From the NCBI GenBank assembly GCA_006384855.1, contig VCJN01002403.1, positions 1-64,000 of the forward strand: a stretch of DNA of 64,000 nt, read 5' to 3'. Shown piece after piece: positions 32,950 through 43,462 of the stretch. The stretch's first letter is position 1; each line of letters starts with the position of its first letter. Below the pieces are notes generated by a model. It saw only the letters and a list, made by a program, of their open reading frames with translations, was not told where the DNA came from and did not search any database. This DNA is from Tetraselmis striata. Lineage: Eukaryota > Chlorophyta > Chlorodendrophyceae > Chlorodendrales > Chlorodendraceae. Both the position numbers and the translations under genes were made by a program.

Positions 32950-33079
32950 CCCCCGCCCCCTTACCCCCCCCCCCCCCCCCCCCTGGCGGGAGCGGCTGGC
33001 GGCGAGGGGGGGCGGGGGGGGCGGGGCGGGCGTGGTCCCCCCGCCCCCGCACACCCCCCCCCCCCCCCCCCCCCGCCGG

Positions 33080-35050
33080 GCCACATTCCCCGATGGCAGC
33101 TGTCGCGAATATTGTAATTCAATCATTCTTCGGCAAACCGCTGCCTGCCCCCGCCCTCCCCCTCGCGAATATTTATGTAACGTGAGCACTCTTTGGCAAA
33201 ACATGGCAGCCAAACCGCCCATCTGATGACCTTTGATCGGACGGCTGGCAGGCCCGTTCAGCAGTACTAGCTATAATGTACACAAAATTCCCCACTTTGG
33301 CCAAAAAGTACGGCTGAGATTTGCGCTCCCATGTACTAATAGTCGTAGTTATCCACAGGACCACTGTCCATCGTGCCCGGGTACCGGGTACCGGGTACTA
33401 CTGTAGATACCCGCCGGTACCGGCTCAATAAATATATCGCGTACTACCCGGTACTGCACGGACAACCTTGTACCTTGTACGTCAGTGCCATGTAACATTT
33501 TACCGGGCTCGTACGACTACCAGAATGATGACAAAAAGGATTTATCGCCCGCCGGCAATAACGCCGGATGTACTCGCACGTAACTGGATGGACGTGCCGC
33601 CACCAGCAGCAGCCTTCACGGATAAATAATAGTCGCTAGTAGTAGTGCTTCGTCACCTGTATGTCACATCTGAATCTCACAGTGGAGGCATGCTCCATGG
33701 CGGCGAGTTTTCAGATATACCGACCGGAGCGGCTGGGCGGTAGACGTCTGGACAACGCGCGCGGCGCGCCCTATGATCACGGGGGCGGTGAGGCGCGATG
33801 ACAACAACCGCACCACAACAACCGAGTCTCGGCCGACCGTGCCGCCGAGTGCATGTGGGAGAGACCGCGAGAGAGGCGCGAGGGGAAGCAGAATTGGGGC
33901 AGTGGGGGAGCCGAACTGGTGGGGTTGGCGAGGTCACCTGAAATGATGCGGCGCCAAAAGCAAGTGATGCGGGGGGCGGCCGCATTATTTCAGCCTCAAA
34001 TCCCGCGGCCGCCGCGCTCCGTGTCCGCCACATTTCAAGATTTCGGGCTTTCAGAACGTGGTTTGGGGTTAGCAACTTGGCGGCGGGCGGACACATGCAG
34101 ATGAGGATTTTGATCCGGGAGAATTCGGGGACGATTCGTGGTCGAACTTCGGTCTTAGTCATACATACCGAGTGGCGCGGGCATTTCAAGTTGCGCCACT
34201 ACTCTTGATTTTTTCTGTCGGTTGTCGGTGCTACTTAACACAACGCGCCGCACTTCGAGGAACTCCCGAATTTTCGAGAGTGGCGGCGGCTGGCAGCTGT
34301 GTCAGCTGACCGTCGACAACTCCCGACCCCACAGTCCCGAAATTCCAACACTACTTCGGCGGTGCCGGAGGCGGTGACACTGCGCTCGTCCCTTTTGCGG
34401 TAGCGCTTGTCGCACCCACCGCACCCAACCCTACTCGTTAGTGTGGCGGGTGTTTTGTAATCAAGTCACACGCTCCCTTGTAAACGAGACTCGCACTGTG
34501 TCTATTTTAAAATTAAAGGCCGCGGTTTCAGATGTGCACAAAATCCGGGACCCAGGCCGGGGCGCGGGGCGCGATACGAGGACCCGCGGAACGCCCCCCC
34601 GGCGGCCGGCCGGCACCAGTTGTAGCAATCTCTCTCTTACTACCTCAAAATGCCAAGCACCCACAAGCAACCAAACAGATTCGGACTCAGGAGGGTCGAG
34701 TTGGTCGAGGTAGGCTGTCTCCGGGTGCCAGTAGGGTTGTATATATAGCGCAATCTAGCGTACCCCGAGGGGCGAATCGCAGTCTCTCGCAGTACATAAG
34801 CACCCCCTCGACCCCGCGTGTCTCAGCGCGTGTGTTGCGACGGGAGGCAGCGCCTCTACATAACTAAGTAGACTGTCTGCTCTGACTGCCCCGACAACTG
34901 GCGCCCGCATGACTCTCCGGCGTAGCTGCAAGTGCATGCGATTGTAGCTTGATGGTGTTGTGAACGAGGGTGTAGACGGTGAGCTGCATACGCGCGCGAT
35001 GTGGCCTTCGTGGCCTATATGAGAGAAGAATGAAGGCACTATACAGGACT
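33080..35050. other. no confident gene
   Basis: Apart from the GGTACC words no repeat or coding signal stands out. Open frames at 33677-34189 and 34532-34867 lack motifs and overlap equally long frames on the other strand. Confidence 0.4.
33376..33452. repeat. GGGTACC tandem and palindromic words
   Basis: CCCGGGTACCGGGTACCGGGTAC is followed by scattered GGTACCGG and CCCGGTAC. Similar GGTACC-rich words recur at 39481-39590 and 40770. Confidence 0.6.
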
Positions 35051-35059
35051 TAAAAGCCG

Positions 35060-38000
35060 TTGGTGTTGTGGTATTTGCAAAACAACGCAGACGGTGCTGC
35101 TGGGAGTACGGCTTATTCCGTGCACTATTGGTGTTGCATGTGCGGCGCCTTGCACAAGCTGGACAAGAAGAAGCGCAAACGGGCGCGGTGCGAACGAGTC
35201 CCGGGGGCACACTTCATGTTGGATTTGTGGAGAATGGTCCAGTGCCGCTAAAGCCTCCTCAGCTGCCTCCTGCTGATCTTGAAACAACGGTAGTGGTCCA
35301 GCCTCCACCCGATGCGATAGGCTGGGTCTGCCATCAATTGAATGATGTCAATTATTGTCATTGAAAACATCACCAAACACCATGGGCGCGACCGCAACGT
35401 AACCTATGGCATAGCAGAGCAAGAAACGCTTCTGGAGGGCCAAGCCACCATGCTCCAGGACGTCCTGCACTGTGTCGCAGATGCTCACGAACAAGCAGTG
35501 GAGAATGCAGCCTTGTCTGAGCTGGACCTGGCCAATCTGCTCAGCCAGCATGAGGAGCTTCAATCGAGTAGCTAGACCAAGGAAGCGGAATCTCATTTCC
35601 CCAGCGATAGTGATGCACGGGTTGCTGCAAGAGAATAAGCCGAGCACGTAGCCAAGGAGGCAAATGTGGCTGCCGTTGCACTCCAATCACAGGTAGCGAA
35701 CATGTCGGCAGACATAATTCAGGTGGTAGAGCAGCGTCTAGAAGCACAACAGGCAGAGCAAGACTCCCTTCGTGTGAAGCTACAACACCAGGAGAAACTC
35801 GCGGAGGAAGCTGACCGTGAGGCAAGGGATTCCTCTCATCGGGTGCGCTTGCTTGAGGGCAAGCTAGCCGCTGCAAACACAGGAGCCAAAATTCAGCGCA
35901 CGCTGGCGCATTCATTCGTCATTCCGAGCAAGCAACACAAAACAACAGAATCCGGCTCTGCACGGGTGCGTGTGAACAGCTGAGACAGCCCGCGTGCTCT
36001 GCTCACAAGCATGGACGTCAAGAAGGATGAGAAGGGGAAGAGTCTTGATCGCCACTATATGAGAGAGTCGAAGTACACATGGGCTATATATAGTAGAAAT
36101 TCACCCTAAGGCGCTCGCGCGCTGTCTTCACACATCGTCAATCACCATGCGTGTATGCATGCACATCATCCATCCACGCGGACCCAAGGCAACAAGAAAT
36201 GCTTATTCAACTTGTTACAAATAGTCATACTAGGCACGGTGCAAAAGTCAGCATTGTTGCAAAATCTTTGATGTCTGCACCACTGATACAACTGTTGGTG
36301 AAATCCTACAATGGCGCAGATGGTGCAAAATCTTTGATGTCTGCACCACTGATACAACAGTTGGTGAAATCCTACAATGGCGCAGATGGTGCGCGGTGCG
36401 CTTACTTGGCCACCTGCGATGAATGTCACCTCCTCATTTGCTGCTTCTTGTATGAGCATAATCCACTGGGATTTCGTTGTGTGCCTTCAGGTCCAAAGGA
36501 GAGAAGACAGATCGCATCGCTTTTGGCCATACAATTCCCCTTAGCTGAGTAGCAGGCGCTGTCTTTTCAGCCACCTATGACGGCATGGCACTACAGACTT
36601 GCTCGCCAACAAGGCTTGGCTTTTGGCGCTGGCAGAATGCCCCTAGAGATTCCTATCACTAGGGACCGGATGGAGGCCATGCACATACGAAATGCATTAT
36701 TGGCATTCATATTTGACCCGGCAAACCTACAACAAATTCTGTGCCACAATAATTATGAATGGAATTCACTGTCTGTTGCATGTTGGCGAGTGGTATGATT
36801 ACTTGATACGCCTGGCATGTCTGGAACATAGGTGGTGTACGGCTACAAAAAGCTGCGGATTGGCGCCACTTGTCGGACAATCACACTACCGAGGTATCTC
36901 CGAATAGTTATCGAGGAGCAGTCATGGCGGCGCTATGTGGAAGCCTTCACATCACCTGATGGTGTCTTTGTGGGAATTGAGAGGTCTTCATATATGGTAT
37001 CCTTGATGATTGCACTGGCGGGCAGCACAAGGAGTTGGGCGCTCGTGACAGTATTGCAGTGCGCTACGGCACTGAAAATTGGCAGCACTTACATGACATC
37101 ATTTCCCAGCTTGCGATTGCGCGGCATCTGCCGGATGAGACATCTGAGAAGCTATCTTCGGAGCGGAAGAACCATGTGGAATATGGTCTACGCAGGCACA
37201 TGTGGGAGAGTTCTGCTTGCATCAAACATTGCTCCACACATCTGTTGTCTGATCCGAATGATAGCAAATGCAGAAGAATTGTTATACATCGTGTCCTGAT
37301 CACACTGCGCACTGCCCAAGCTGTGATGCAGCTGATATCTTGTTCGCCAAGCTGAGGGGGCTTGTTGAGGATGACATGGCTTCACACACCCACTTTCGTA
37401 AGAGCCCGTGCGGCGGGAGTTCAAGTGGCGCATTCAGAAATGCACCGCAAGTTCCAATATCTACTTGCGCCGGCGCCATGGATCAGCAAGCCATGAGATT
37501 GGGAAGGCGCTATCCGTCAGAGCTACATCGACAAAATGTCAGAGACAGAGGTGATCGTTGTTATGGATTGCACAGCTGCAGCGCTAGAGGCCTGATGACC
37601 CAGCCGAAAAATGGTGAAAGACGTTGCAGCCAAACGACTCCGAAGGTTGCAGCAAGGCAGGATGTTCCCATGCACCACCAACGGATGCAAGTGCATTTTC
37701 AAAGATGTTGCAGCACATGTGCGGAAAAATGAGTGCACTCGAGGGAGAAACCCCTTCCGGCGCGGCAGATGCCAACCTAGTGTGGCGTACACCTTCGATG
37801 ACCGATACGGGTTGATGGTAGAGGAGGGCTGCAAGGAGCATGTGCAGTTGGTGCAAAAGCAAAGGCGCAGCGGGCGAGACTGTGGGGGACAATATACTGC
37901 GCTGGTGCAAGCTGATGGGCAGTGTGTGCTGGCGGGAGGACAACGCATCAGCATTATGCCTCTGCCTCCTGGATATGCGTGCAAGCCCATGCGCCGCAAT

Positions 38001-38243
38001 AACCGGACTTGCTGGAGCTTACAAATGGATTTTGTTGAGTGGTGTTCCAACCAGGGGGTGAAGGGACCCCATGGCGGCGACGACCCAGCAAAGCAGTACA
38101 GCGCCGAGAGAGCTGCACATGAAATGCGCCTCCATGACACCAGCAAGGCGCTGAGTTGCACCATGATGACCCCTTATGGGCAACAAGCCCAACAGGCTGC
38201 GCGACCTTCAACTTCATCACCATGTTGGACGACTGGACAATAA
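35060..38243 (+). pseudogene. decayed large ORF of a transposon-associated protein family
   Basis: Protein-like sequence runs through changing frames for 3.2 kb. 35342-35983 is a single frame with two in-frame stops (TAG 35573, TAA 35636) that encodes a coiled coil (HEQAVENAALSELDL, VEQRLEAQQAEQDSLRVKL). 36151-36552 contains a duplicated 22-residue segment. At 37130-37390, KNHVEYGLRRHMWES, HCSTHLLSDPND and, in another frame, CPDHTAHCPSCDA resemble the ..HC..Y.LSDP...CDH....C..C box of large uncharacterised proteins abundant in some invertebrate genomes. At 37611-38243, FPCTTNGCKCIFKDV...H is a C2H2-like finger, followed by PPGYACKPM and DPAKQYSAERAAHEMRLH, also as in that family. At least four frame changes. 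The family link rests on pattern memory only. Confidence 0.45.
36259..36390 (+). repeat. 66-bp tandem duplication in frame
   Basis: Two units starting at 36259 and 36325 differ by one base and encode the 22-residue segment beginning AKSLMSAPLIQ and ending KSYNGADG twice. The near identity, inside an otherwise decayed ORF, points to a recent duplication. Confidence 0.92.
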
Positions 38244-38365
38244 AACCATGGTTCAGCAACACATTTGCAACATTCAAGTCGGCGATGACAGGGGCGCGGA
38301 AGAGGCAAATGCTCACAGCAGCGGAGCTCCCAAGTGACATGCCAATTAAAGATGATGGAGAATGA

Positions 38366-39480
38366 AAGCCGTAGTGCCGTACCGTATCAAAACATTAGTA
38401 ATCATATTTCCTCATAGTGACATAAAGTGTAACTTACAGCTCTGCAGCACCAATAACACCCATTATGCAGCTTGGTCAGGCCAATTTTGCTGCACCCATT
38501 ATACATTATATATTTTGAGACATGCAGGTTGTTGGGGGTATCCTCCTACATTCGATGGATGTTTGATATCGGGCGTCGATGCCTGACAGCGGCTCTTTGC
38601 ATTCAAATATGCAATAATCGGCATCGACGACTGCTATACAGGTACAAGTGTACATATATACCGGCTCTATATACGCTTTACGATATAAACTGGATGTGTG
38701 CAGTGGCTTATGTACTAAGCGGGTTGGCGTCTCCCTGCCCAAGTCCATGGACTTGGTCCCAAACGACATGGCAGGGTCCCAAACGACACTCAAAAACGTG
38801 CACATCTCAAAAACTATCCTTTAATATGCACCATGGTGCGGGTCCATGTTTATTTAGGGAAGGCGTACGAGGATCGGGACGCCTACCTACGTGGCAAGTA
38901 ACCCGCACCGCGACCTATTTTTATTTAGCGTGTTCTTGCGGCGTGTCATAATCCTGACGTGTTTTTAAATATATGGAAGTGGGCCTGAGCATAACCATTA
39001 ATGAACTTTTTGGTTACAGGGAGAGCGTCCGGAGAATGCACGCAAACCAATAACGCACGCAATAACCATTAATCCTTAGCGCTTTCTGCTGCTAGCTCAT
39101 GGAATCATTAATCCTTAGCGCCAATATACGCGCAGAGTAGCGACCAGCATCACGCGATGAGCGCGGACTCAATTTTTTGCGCATCCGCGCGCGGCAAATA
39201 CAAGCACTGCACCGGTACCCGTGCGATGGCAGTGCCGCGTGGATATACCGGAGAGATCCCGAGTTCTGCTGCCTACCCGCGCAACAGCGCGGGGCAGACG
39301 CAAGTACCTGTAGGTAGTAGGGATTTCCCCTATCTATGATTTACGCGTACGAGTAGGTTAGTTCCCCGATGACGTGCGCAGCACGATCCGAAATCCAGCC
39401 CGACTTTGATCGGCATTCGAGTACTCGTACACACAATAAATTATCCTGAAATTTGTAAGGTACCTATTATATTAATTTAG
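38366..39480. other. no gene seen; short palindrome and direct repeats
   Basis: Contains a perfect 18-bp palindrome, CCAAGTCCATGGACTTGG, at 38740-38757; GGTCCCAAACGACA twice directly after it; and CATTAATCCTTAGCGC twice at 39067-39122. No coding frame stands out. Confidence 0.55.
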
Positions 39481-39488
39481 ACCTGGAG

Positions 39489-39586
39489 ACCTGGTACCTG
39501 TATTATATATAGGTAATAATATAATACAGGTACCAGGTCTGTATTATATTATTACCTATATATAATACAGACCTGGTACCTGTATT
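39489..39586. repeat. 98-bp block: exact 30-bp inverted repeat within 17-bp direct repeats
   Basis: 39500-39529 and 39539-39568 are exact reverse complements (AT-rich, containing TATATAGGTAATAATATAA) separated by 9 nt, GTACCAGGT. The outside words GACCTGGTACCTGTATT (39489-39505 and 39570-39586) are direct repeats, and part of them also pairs with the spacer. The block could form a cruciform. The GACCTGGTACCTGTA word recurs at 40769. Confidence 0.95.
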
Positions 39587-39760
39587 CCCACCCACCCACC
39601 GCCGCCTGGGCGGACCCGACGACCGTCCTCGGCCCTCGGAATCGCGGGCTTCCTCCGCCTCCACCCCCGGCTGGGGATGGGGGCGGGGATCGTGCACGGG
39701 TGGCGCCTTGGTAGCCTTGGCCCCGCCCGTGCTGCCACTGCCGCGGACGAGCAGTGTGAG

Positions 39761-40600
39761 CTGGACACCGGCGTCTTACGTACGTCGTTGTTGGTCCGCT
39801 CAAGTCCATGTTCGTTGTTCTTTGAGCACCCTCTCCCTTCCTGTCCTGTCGGCGCCTCCACATTACATTCGGCCTAGTGCCGCTATATATTGGAGTGGCC
39901 CGGGATGTTGTGCTGGGAAGGGAGTTCTACGTTCGGCGGAAGTGGACGCGACCGAGCTGGCGGCGGATCTGGCGCTGGGCGGAACAACGTGCGCTGGACA
40001 CCGGCGTCTTACGTCGTTGCTGGTCCGGTCAAGTCCCTGTTCGCTGTTCTTTGAGCACCCTCTCCCTTCCTGTCCTGTCGGCGCCTCCACATTACATTCG
40101 GCCTAGTGCCGCTATTGGAGTGGCCCTGGATGTTGTGCTGGGGAAGCAAGGGAGTTCTACGTTCGGCGGAAGGGGACGCGACCGAGCTGGCGGCGGATCT
40201 GGCGTTGGGCGGAACAAAGCGCGCTGGACACCGGCGTCTTACGTCGTTGCTTGCCCGGTCGGCTCTGCATTCCCTACTCGTTGAGCACTTTCTCCCTTCC
40301 TGTCATGTTGGCGCCTCCACATCACATTCGGCTCAGCGCCGCTATTGGAGTGGCCCGGGATGTTGTGCTGGGGAAGGCGTTCTACGTTTGGCGGAAAAGG
40401 ACGCGACCGAGCTGGCGGCGCATCTGGCGTTGGGTGGCCTGCGTCTGTTGCACGCCCGTGGCGCCCCGTTTTGGGTTGGACCCCCCCACTTCCGCTCCTT
40501 GCTGCGAGACCTCAACTTCGAAGCTCCTTTCCTGTCGTCGCCTTCACATTACATTCGGCCTAGTGCCGCTATTGGAGTGGCCCGGGATTGTGTGCTGGGG
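39761..40600 (+). repeat. tandem repeat of about 232 bp, three full units and a divergent fourth
   Basis: CTGGACACCGGCGTCTTACG starts at 39761, 39994 and 40224; a shorter related unit follows from about 40430. Each unit contains CCCTTCCTGTC(C/A)TGT(C/T)GGCGCC and ATTCGGC(C/T)..GCCGCTAT. Unit lengths are not all multiples of three, so any frame through the array changes from unit to unit. Protein-like text (DATELAADLALGG) suggests that the unit came from a coding sequence. Confidence 0.85.
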
Positions 40601-40689
40601 AGAGGGTCCCTACTGCGTGGAGCGGCGGCTGGCTGGTGGCAATGCCTGGTCGGAGGCTACCATGGCGGTTCCCGCCTCTGTTGGCCCGT

Positions 40690-40765
40690 AGCTGGATTTC
40701 CTTCTGGATTTCCTTCTGGATTTCTGTGTGGATTTCTTGAATGTTGCGTCTAGCTCATGTAATCA
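40690..40765 (+). repeat. TTTCCTTCTGGA iterated tail, copy 1
   Basis: Three iterations of GATTTCCTTCTG followed by GTGTGGATTTCTTGAATGTTGC and TCTAGC. The same block occurs at 42047-42122. As it ends the 232-bp array in one place and follows unrelated sequence in the other, it is probably the terminus of an interspersed element. Confidence 0.7.
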
Positions 40766-42046
40766 TTAGACCTGGTACCTGTAGTATCCGTAGGCAGAAC
40801 AAGTACCCTGTGTGTACACGCGCGGAATATCGGGGGCGCGGGGCGCTGCTGCTCAGCAGCATATGGCAGCAGTACGGTAGTATAGGGCGGTGCTGGTACA
40901 GCGGTACGAGTAGTACATGTACAAGTATAGGGTAGTCCCGTAGTCACCCCGCGGGTACTACGGGTACAACTATTAGTCCTTACAGGAAAAGCGGATTGGG
41001 GGTTAGGTTTATAGAGTAGCGCCAGCAGGTACCCGTTACGATAGGGATTACAGCAGGATCCCCGAGTAGATTGTTACAGTAGGTGTATTATTTTACAGCA
41101 GATTAATAAAGGATTATATGGTAATAAACGCGCAACTGAGGGTCTGGTGCCCCCAGGGAGCGGGGCCAATTTCTGTCATCGCCATCGTCAGGTGCGCGCT
41201 GGAGTTAAGGCGGGGCGGCTGTAAATCGACGGTAAATCGTCCGAAAATCCTTCAGCAGGATTGCTACTAGGATTGCATCTAGCGACTAATCCTTGGCAAC
41301 CAGATCCCTAGGCGGTATGTGGACGAGTCAGCGTACTACATTTTCGTCGTCGTCTATATACTCCGCCAGGTTCCCTACCGCTCACAGTTCGCGCAAGCCA
41401 CCCACCTGAGCGATCTTACCGGTCTCTCGGTGAGCTAGCTATCGTTACCGTCGTATTCACACCGCAAGAGGGCCCTCTCACAACCCTGCGCCCAAAACAC
41501 GCCGTTCCGCAAGCACAGCGCGCTTCGCCGAGACAGCGCAGCTCAGTGCAGCCCAGCGGTGTACCCGAAAAGTTTTTTTATTTGTTGGTCCGCACTTGCA
41601 GCATTTCGGCAGTCCTGCACATCGTGCACCGTGCCGCCGGGCAAAGTACCCCGATCAACGCACGCCGACCGGCCCTGTCTCGTCTCTTCCTTTGAGGCCG
41701 ATAAGGAGCGGCCGCCATGACAGAGCGCGGCGTTGAATGTACGCCCGGTGCCTTTAGGGCTGCCACTGGACGTCCCCCTCCGCACGCCGTGCAGCACCTG
41801 TGGCCGAGCGGCCCGGTTGGCCGGGCGCGTAACCTCGCGGCATGGTCGCCGGGTGCGGTGGCGAGCCCGCTGCCGTACGGAGAGATGCTGGGCGTCCTCT
41901 CTCCGGGTGCGCCGTGGCAGCCTACGGCAACGCCACCACGCCAGCGGTCCAAAGCCGGCGCTCTTCCGCCGCTGCGGCACAGCGAGCAGGTGCGCGACGG
42001 CGGGCCTACCACCCTGTACTGCTAATAACATCTATAGTTCCCGCCG

Positions 42047-42122
42047 ATTTCCTTCTGGCTTTTCTTCTGGATTTCCTTCTGGATTTCTGAATGGCGGATT
42101 TCTTGAATGTTGCATCTAGCAT
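42047..42122 (+). repeat. TTTCCTTCTGGA iterated tail, copy 2
   Basis: See the copy at 40690; the shared end is GATTTCTTGAATGTTGC(A/G)TCTAGC. Confidence 0.7.
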
Positions 42123-42414
42123 GTGTTACTTAATAGATCCCGCCGCCCTGGTACAAAGATACGGGTACGAGTACCGTCCTGGTACGCGGCGTATACTGAC
42201 GATGCTACAGTACTTCCTAGTGCTACCAGTACTGCTCGCAGCTGCTGCTGCTACGGATTTATCCCTATTTTTTTTTAAGCCCTAGAAACATTAAGTGATG
42301 TTACTTCTATAGAACCTCATTTCATATAAAGTGCAGTACCTATGATGAGCTACGTGTATATTTAATAGTATCGTATGTTTTGCCGTGTAATCCTCCCCAG
42401 ATACTACTTAATTA

Positions 42415-42443
42415 TTTACATGAGCTAGCAGCAGAAGGCGATA
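42415..42443. repeat. 33-bp dispersed repeat, copy 2
   Basis: Matches 8180-8212. At 43148-43168 a further word, GTTTGGTTACACGAGG with AGAGTCG, resembles 8012-8033, so this region shares more than one block with the 7.9-8.2 kb region. Confidence 0.55.
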
Positions 42444-43399
42444 CTACTACAACGGCGAGCCATATGCGGGGATATACGATTCATACAGCTTGAGCACAGC
42501 GTGCGGGGCTCGACTGCTGCTGGGTACGATGGGTCCAGGGTTTTTTAAACATGTATATGGCAAAGATTCACGAATATCGGCGAAATCATGCCGGATTTGG
42601 GGTAGACACACATCCAGGACACACATCCAGGGATGGAATCATCAATGATACGTAAATACGGGTATCTTCGGTGATGATTTTCTCAGATCCCGACGATCAC
42701 ATACCATCCGCTCTTTCGCACCTTTTTGCGCTTTCGTCGCAGGTTGCATTACGCCGCATATCTGCGGCTCCTATGACTTACTATTTATGATCCTTCTGAT
42801 CGGACACCGCCAGTAGTGAGCAAGTACAGGTACGAGTAGAATGTGCATGCGTGTTCGAGCGCGTATGTATCTGCCGCTGTCATGCGATATTCACCTTGTG
42901 AGTTGGGCCGACAACCCCTATCGGCCCATACGGGCAGTGCCGACGCACCTGCACGGACCGACAATACACGCCTGGAATTGAAGTCGCGGCATGCTACCTG
43001 TAAGAGTATAGGCTGCGGATCTGCACCAATGCCGACATAGTGTCGCCTATTGTCGACCTTCCTCACGCATTCCCCCGGACCCGACGTCGCTCGGGGTTCG
43101 GTTCCGGTTTTTCCTGTCGCACTCGTGTATACGAGAACATCTTGAGGGGTAGTTTGGTTACACGAGGAAGAGTCGGGTGAAGGCAAAGGTGGACCTCCAC
43201 GATTACCGGTACAAGTATTTACGTCCCCAAGCGAAGACGGAAATTATTAATGTCGCACTATACATCAGGATACAGCACCTATCTGTCGACCCCTGTGTCG
43301 CTAATCGTCGTGCTGTTTACCCGGCAACCTCATTCATTGGTAGTGCACCGAGACAAGCGCGTGGTTGCGGCGTGCTGTCCGGCTGACGGTGGTGTGTGT

Positions 43400-43432
<33 letters not shown>

Positions 43433-43462
43433 CCTCCCTCCCCCTCCCTTACTTCACAGGAC

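Larger units (their letters stand above)
40766..43450. other. no confident gene besides dispersed repeats
   Basis: Open frames at 41543-42031 on both strands are GC-rich; a minus-strand frame has two CxxC pairs (RTCSLCRSGG and ARCTMCRTAE) but no clear family. A long C tract at 43402-43431 lies just before the proline-rich gene and would fit a preceding intron of it. Confidence 0.35.

Noticed and set aside
35342..35983. Nuclear genetic code with UAA/UAG as glutamine
   Set aside because: The same ORFs also have frame breaks, TGA occurs in another relic, and the better-supported host genes have no internal TAG or TAA.
39489..39586. Transcription terminator or tRNA-like hairpin
   Set aside because: No adjacent gene end, no T run, and the arms are AT-rich palindromic repeats rather than a structured RNA.
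41543..42031. Minus-strand gene with two CxxC pairs
   Set aside because: Two overlapping frames are equally open, no splice or start support, and the neighbourhood is repeat-derived.
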